NCBI GenBank assembly: GCA_019163335.1
Contig: JAFLKM010000054.1
Location: forward strand, 1 to 32,789
Reading direction: 5' to 3'
Origin: Desulfobulbaceae bacterium
GTDB taxonomy: Bacteria > Desulfobacterota > Desulfobulbia > Desulfobulbales > Desulfocapsaceae
DNA length: 32,789 nt
Below the pieces are notes generated by a model. The model worked only from the letters and a program-made list of their open reading frames with translations. It was not told the DNA's origin and ran no database searches. Below, one piece after another: positions 30,744 through 32,789 of this stretch; within the stretch, counting starts at the first letter, position 1; each line of letters opens with the position of its first letter. A program made the position numbers and the translations under genes.

Positions 30744-32360
30744 ATGATAACACTGCTTGACTATGGCGCCGGCAATGTCCGCAGCGTCAGAAATGCCATA
30801 ACCCGCCTGGGCCATACCGTACGCGACGTTCAGGGTCCACAGGACATCCTTTCTGCCGAGAAGCTGATCTTCCCGGGAGTCGGCAGCTTCGGCTCGGTGA
30901 TGCAGCGCCTGCACCATGATGGCCTGGTGGAACCCCTCATTGAGCGCATCCGCCTCAACAAGCCCTTCCTCGGCATCTGTGTTGCCTTGCAGGCGATGTT
31001 TGAAGGCAGTGAAGAATCACCCGGCGTGGCTGGGCTTGCCATCCTGCCTGGTCAGGTCAAACGGTTCACCAACCGGAATCTCTCCGTCCCCCAGATTGGT
31101 TGGAACGGCATTATCGCCCATAAAGAATCGCCCATCCTCAAGGACTATCAAGGGCAGAAACTCTACTTTGTCCACTCCTATCGGGCATCGGTGGCCGATG
31201 TTGAGCCTGAGTGGCTCCTTGCCACCACCGATTACGGCGACTCCTTTGTCAGCGGCGTTGAACGTGGTAATGTAGCGGCATTTCAGTTTCATCCTGAGAA
31301 GAGTGGAGAGGCCGGGCTTTCCATCCTCAACAATTTCCTCAATGCCCAGGGCCGCGAAACCATTGAAGTCCGCCCCGCAATCCAAACCGGCAGCCGGAAA
31401 ACACACATGGCAAAACGGATTATCGCCTGCCTCGACGTGCGCACCAACGACCAGGGCGACCTGGTGGTGACCAAGGGTGATCAGTATGATGTGCGGGAGC
31501 GCGGACCAGGAAGGGAAAAAGACGGGGGGGATGTGCGCAATCTGGGCAAACCGGTTGAACTTGCCCGCCGCTATTATGAAGAGGGGGCCGATGAAATCAC
31601 CTTTCTCAACATCACCGGCTTTCGCGACTTTCCCATGCAGGATCAACCCATGCTTGAAGTCCTGCGCAAGACCTCGGAAAATGTCTTTGTCCCGCTCACC
31701 ATCGGCGGCGGCATCCGTGAGTTTACCGATTCCGAGGGCAAACATTATTCCGCCCTCGATGTGGCTGCCGAATATTTCCGCTCCGGGGCAGACAAGATCT
31801 CCATCGGCAGTGACGCGGTTTACGCGGTGGAAGAGTTTCTGCAGACCGGTAAAAAAAGCGGCAGGAGTGCCATCGAGCAGATCTCTTTTGTCTATGGCGC
31901 CCAGGCTGTGGTGATCTCCGTTGATCCGCGGCGGGTGTACGTCCAAGCCCCGGAAGCAACCAGCCATCACACCATCGAAACCGCAACGCCTGGCCCGCTG
32001 GGTGAAAAATTTTGCTGGTATCAATGTACCGTCAAGGGCGGTCGGGAAGGACGCGACATTGATGCTGTCCAACTGGCAAGCACCTGCGAGCTCCTGGGCG
32101 CAGGCGAAATCCTGCTCAACTGCATTGACAAGGACGGAACCAACAGCGGTTTTGACCATGAGCTGATTAAACAAGTCCGAGGGGCGGTGTCTATTCCAGT
32201 CATAGCCTCTTCAGGTGCCGGATCAGCCCAGCATTTTGTCGATGTTTTCATGCAAACCGATGCCGAGGCAGCCCTCGCCGCCGGCATCTTCCACCGGCAG
32301 GAGGTGCCGATCAGCGAGGTTAAAGAGGCCTTGCGCAGAAACAACATCGAGACCCGCTGA
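30744..32360 (+). CDS. hisHF: Fused imidazole glycerol phosphate synthase (HisH-HisF, HIS7-like)
   Basis: A 538-residue fusion. The N-terminal class I glutaminase at about 1-205 has catalytic C79 in FLGICVALQ and the FHPEKS His-Glu pair. The HisF barrel from about 221 has the catalytic aspartates in CLDV and VISVDPRR, with IGGGI and IASSGAG phosphate loops. It includes long insertions (TKGDQYDVRERG, NLGKPVELARRYY, FCWYQCTVKGGREGRDID) that I recall from fungal and plant HIS7, not from short bacterial HisF. It makes imidazole glycerol phosphate and AICAR in histidine synthesis. Other his genes are not nearby. Confidence 0.92.
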   Translation: MITLLDYGAGNVRSVRNAITRLGHTVRDVQGPQDILSAEKLIFPGVGSFGSVMQRLHHDGLVEPLIERIRLNKPFLGICVALQAMFEGSEESPGVAGLAILPGQVKRFTNRNLSVPQIGWNGIIAHKESPILKDYQGQKLYFVHSYRASVADVEPEWLLATTDYGDSFVSGVERGNVAAFQFHPEKSGEAGLSILNNFLNAQGRETIEVRPAIQTGSRKTHMAKRIIACLDVRTNDQGDLVVTKGDQYDVRERGPGREKDGGDVRNLGKPVELARRYYEEGADEITFLNITGFRDFPMQDQPMLEVLRKTSENVFVPLTIGGGIREFTDSEGKHYSALDVAAEYFRSGADKISIGSDAVYAVEEFLQTGKKSGRSAIEQISFVYGAQAVVISVDPRRVYVQAPEATSHHTIETATPGPLGEKFCWYQCTVKGGREGRDIDAVQLASTCELLGAGEILLNCIDKDGTNSGFDHELIKQVRGAVSIPVIASSGAGSAQHFVDVFMQTDAEAALAAGIFHRQEVPISEVKEALRRNNIETR

Positions 32361-32509
32361 GAAATCCCTGCGCACACCATCTGCATTACCGGGCCGACAA
32401 AGCCATCCCGCATCTCAAGGGGGCAAGAAACCTGGAAATGCGGGTGGTTTAAAAAGATGAGCCTTGCCAGCCTCCCTGGAACGCCCCATAAAAAAAAAGG
32501 TTGCCATGC

Positions 32510-32789
32510 TTAATCCTCTATCATGGCGGGTTGATGAGCAGCAAAACGCTTGTCACTGCGGTGGTGGGTCGCATTACGGGATTTCCCCTCAAACCAGCCA
32601 AATCGATCGGCATCGCAGCAGTCAAAATCAGCCACATAGGGCTTGATATCAATCACCGGTGTCTGGTCGAGGACATCAATGCCTCCAAGATAAACAAAAA
32701 GGCCCTCGACTCGTTTGAGGCGCATGACGGAGAGGCCTATGGAGTTAGGACGTTTGGGGGATCGAGTGGCAAAAACCCCGTGCCGTTTA
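32510..32789 (-). CDS. trmO: tRNA (t6A37) N6-methyltransferase TrmO/TsaA family, 5'-partial
   Basis: The visible C-terminal 92 residues enter from the window edge on the minus strand. They contain GVFATRSPKRPNSIGLS and GGIDVLDQTPVIDIKPYV, the signature stretches of the YaeB/TrmO fold, which methylates t6A at tRNA position 37. The N-terminal part and start are outside the window. The stop at 32510 ends a polar tail after DFDC. The gene is convergent with hisHF; the 149-base gap holds a CCCGCAT/ATGCGGG pair. It is functionally related to TsaD, 9 kb away. Confidence 0.85.
   Translation of the reverse strand, partial: KRHGVFATRSPKRPNSIGLSVMRLKRVEGLFVYLGGIDVLDQTPVIDIKPYVADFDCCDADRFGWFEGKSRNATHHRSDKRFAAHQPAMIED

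Noticed and set aside
31017-32174. 385-residue open frame antisense to hisHF
   Set aside because: The plus strand encodes every catalytic motif of HisH and HisF; the antisense frame shows none.
32464-32646. 60-residue plus-strand frame after hisHF
   Set aside because: It lies opposite the trmO C-terminal region, which has clear family motifs.

Overview
The window reads as bacterial chromosome of middling G+C with short intergenic gaps. The gene set suggests an anaerobic sulfur-metabolising deltaproteobacterium, probably of the Desulfobulbales type. It includes a CooC-type CODH maturation ATPase, an FmdE-family protein, a COG1900/HcyBio sulfur-assimilation protein beside a LarE-like sulfur transferase, a split YeeE/YedE sulfur transporter pair, a small diheme cytochrome, and Kdo transferase WaaA, which shows an LPS outer membrane. 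The taxonomic placement is inferred from gene content only. No rRNA, tRNA, CRISPR array, phage module or intact transposase was found.

Layout. 1-8.5 kb: a PilZ protein; cooC-trxC (minus); waaA-comEC (plus); a CBS protein followed by a left-handed beta-helix protein (minus). 8.5-15.1 kb: a plus-strand run of a divergent PEPCK-family gene, an M23 peptidase, yaiI, terC, a geranylgeranyl-reductase-family flavoprotein, a diheme cytochrome and eda. A long hairpin repeat punctuates this run. 15.2-23.6 kb, all minus: a type II P-type ATPase with psiE, a metallo-beta-lactamase-fold enzyme, two half-size YeeE/YedE proteins, a second CBS protein, a DUF2062 protein and tsaD. 23.8-32.8 kb: moaA (plus), pheA (minus), then hcyBio-larE, hup, cobO, fmdE and a fused hisHF (all plus), and a trmO gene cut by the window end (minus).

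The most unusual content is repetitive DNA. (1) A 54-bp tandem unit is inserted in frame in two neighbouring housekeeping genes, four units in tsaD and two in moaA. It is read from opposite strands relative to the element and has a paired base change consistent with a conserved hairpin. (2) A family of roughly 70-75-bp double hairpins, four clear copies and one diverged, sits mostly just after stop codons in the orientation of the upstream gene. (3) One of these hairpins is split by a 124-bp element with 19-bp terminal inverted repeats, and removing it restores the consensus arm exactly. (4) A 104-bp element with GTAAGCGCC ends resembles a non-autonomous IS66-type element.

Functional themes: sulfur handling (hcyBio, larE-like, YeeE/YedE pair, moaA), cofactor and C1 metabolism (cooC, cobO, fmdE, moaA), tRNA t6A formation and modification (tsaD, trmO), and amino-acid synthesis (pheA, hisHF). 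The hisHF fusion has the long eukaryote HIS7-like architecture rather than the usual separate bacterial hisH and hisF.
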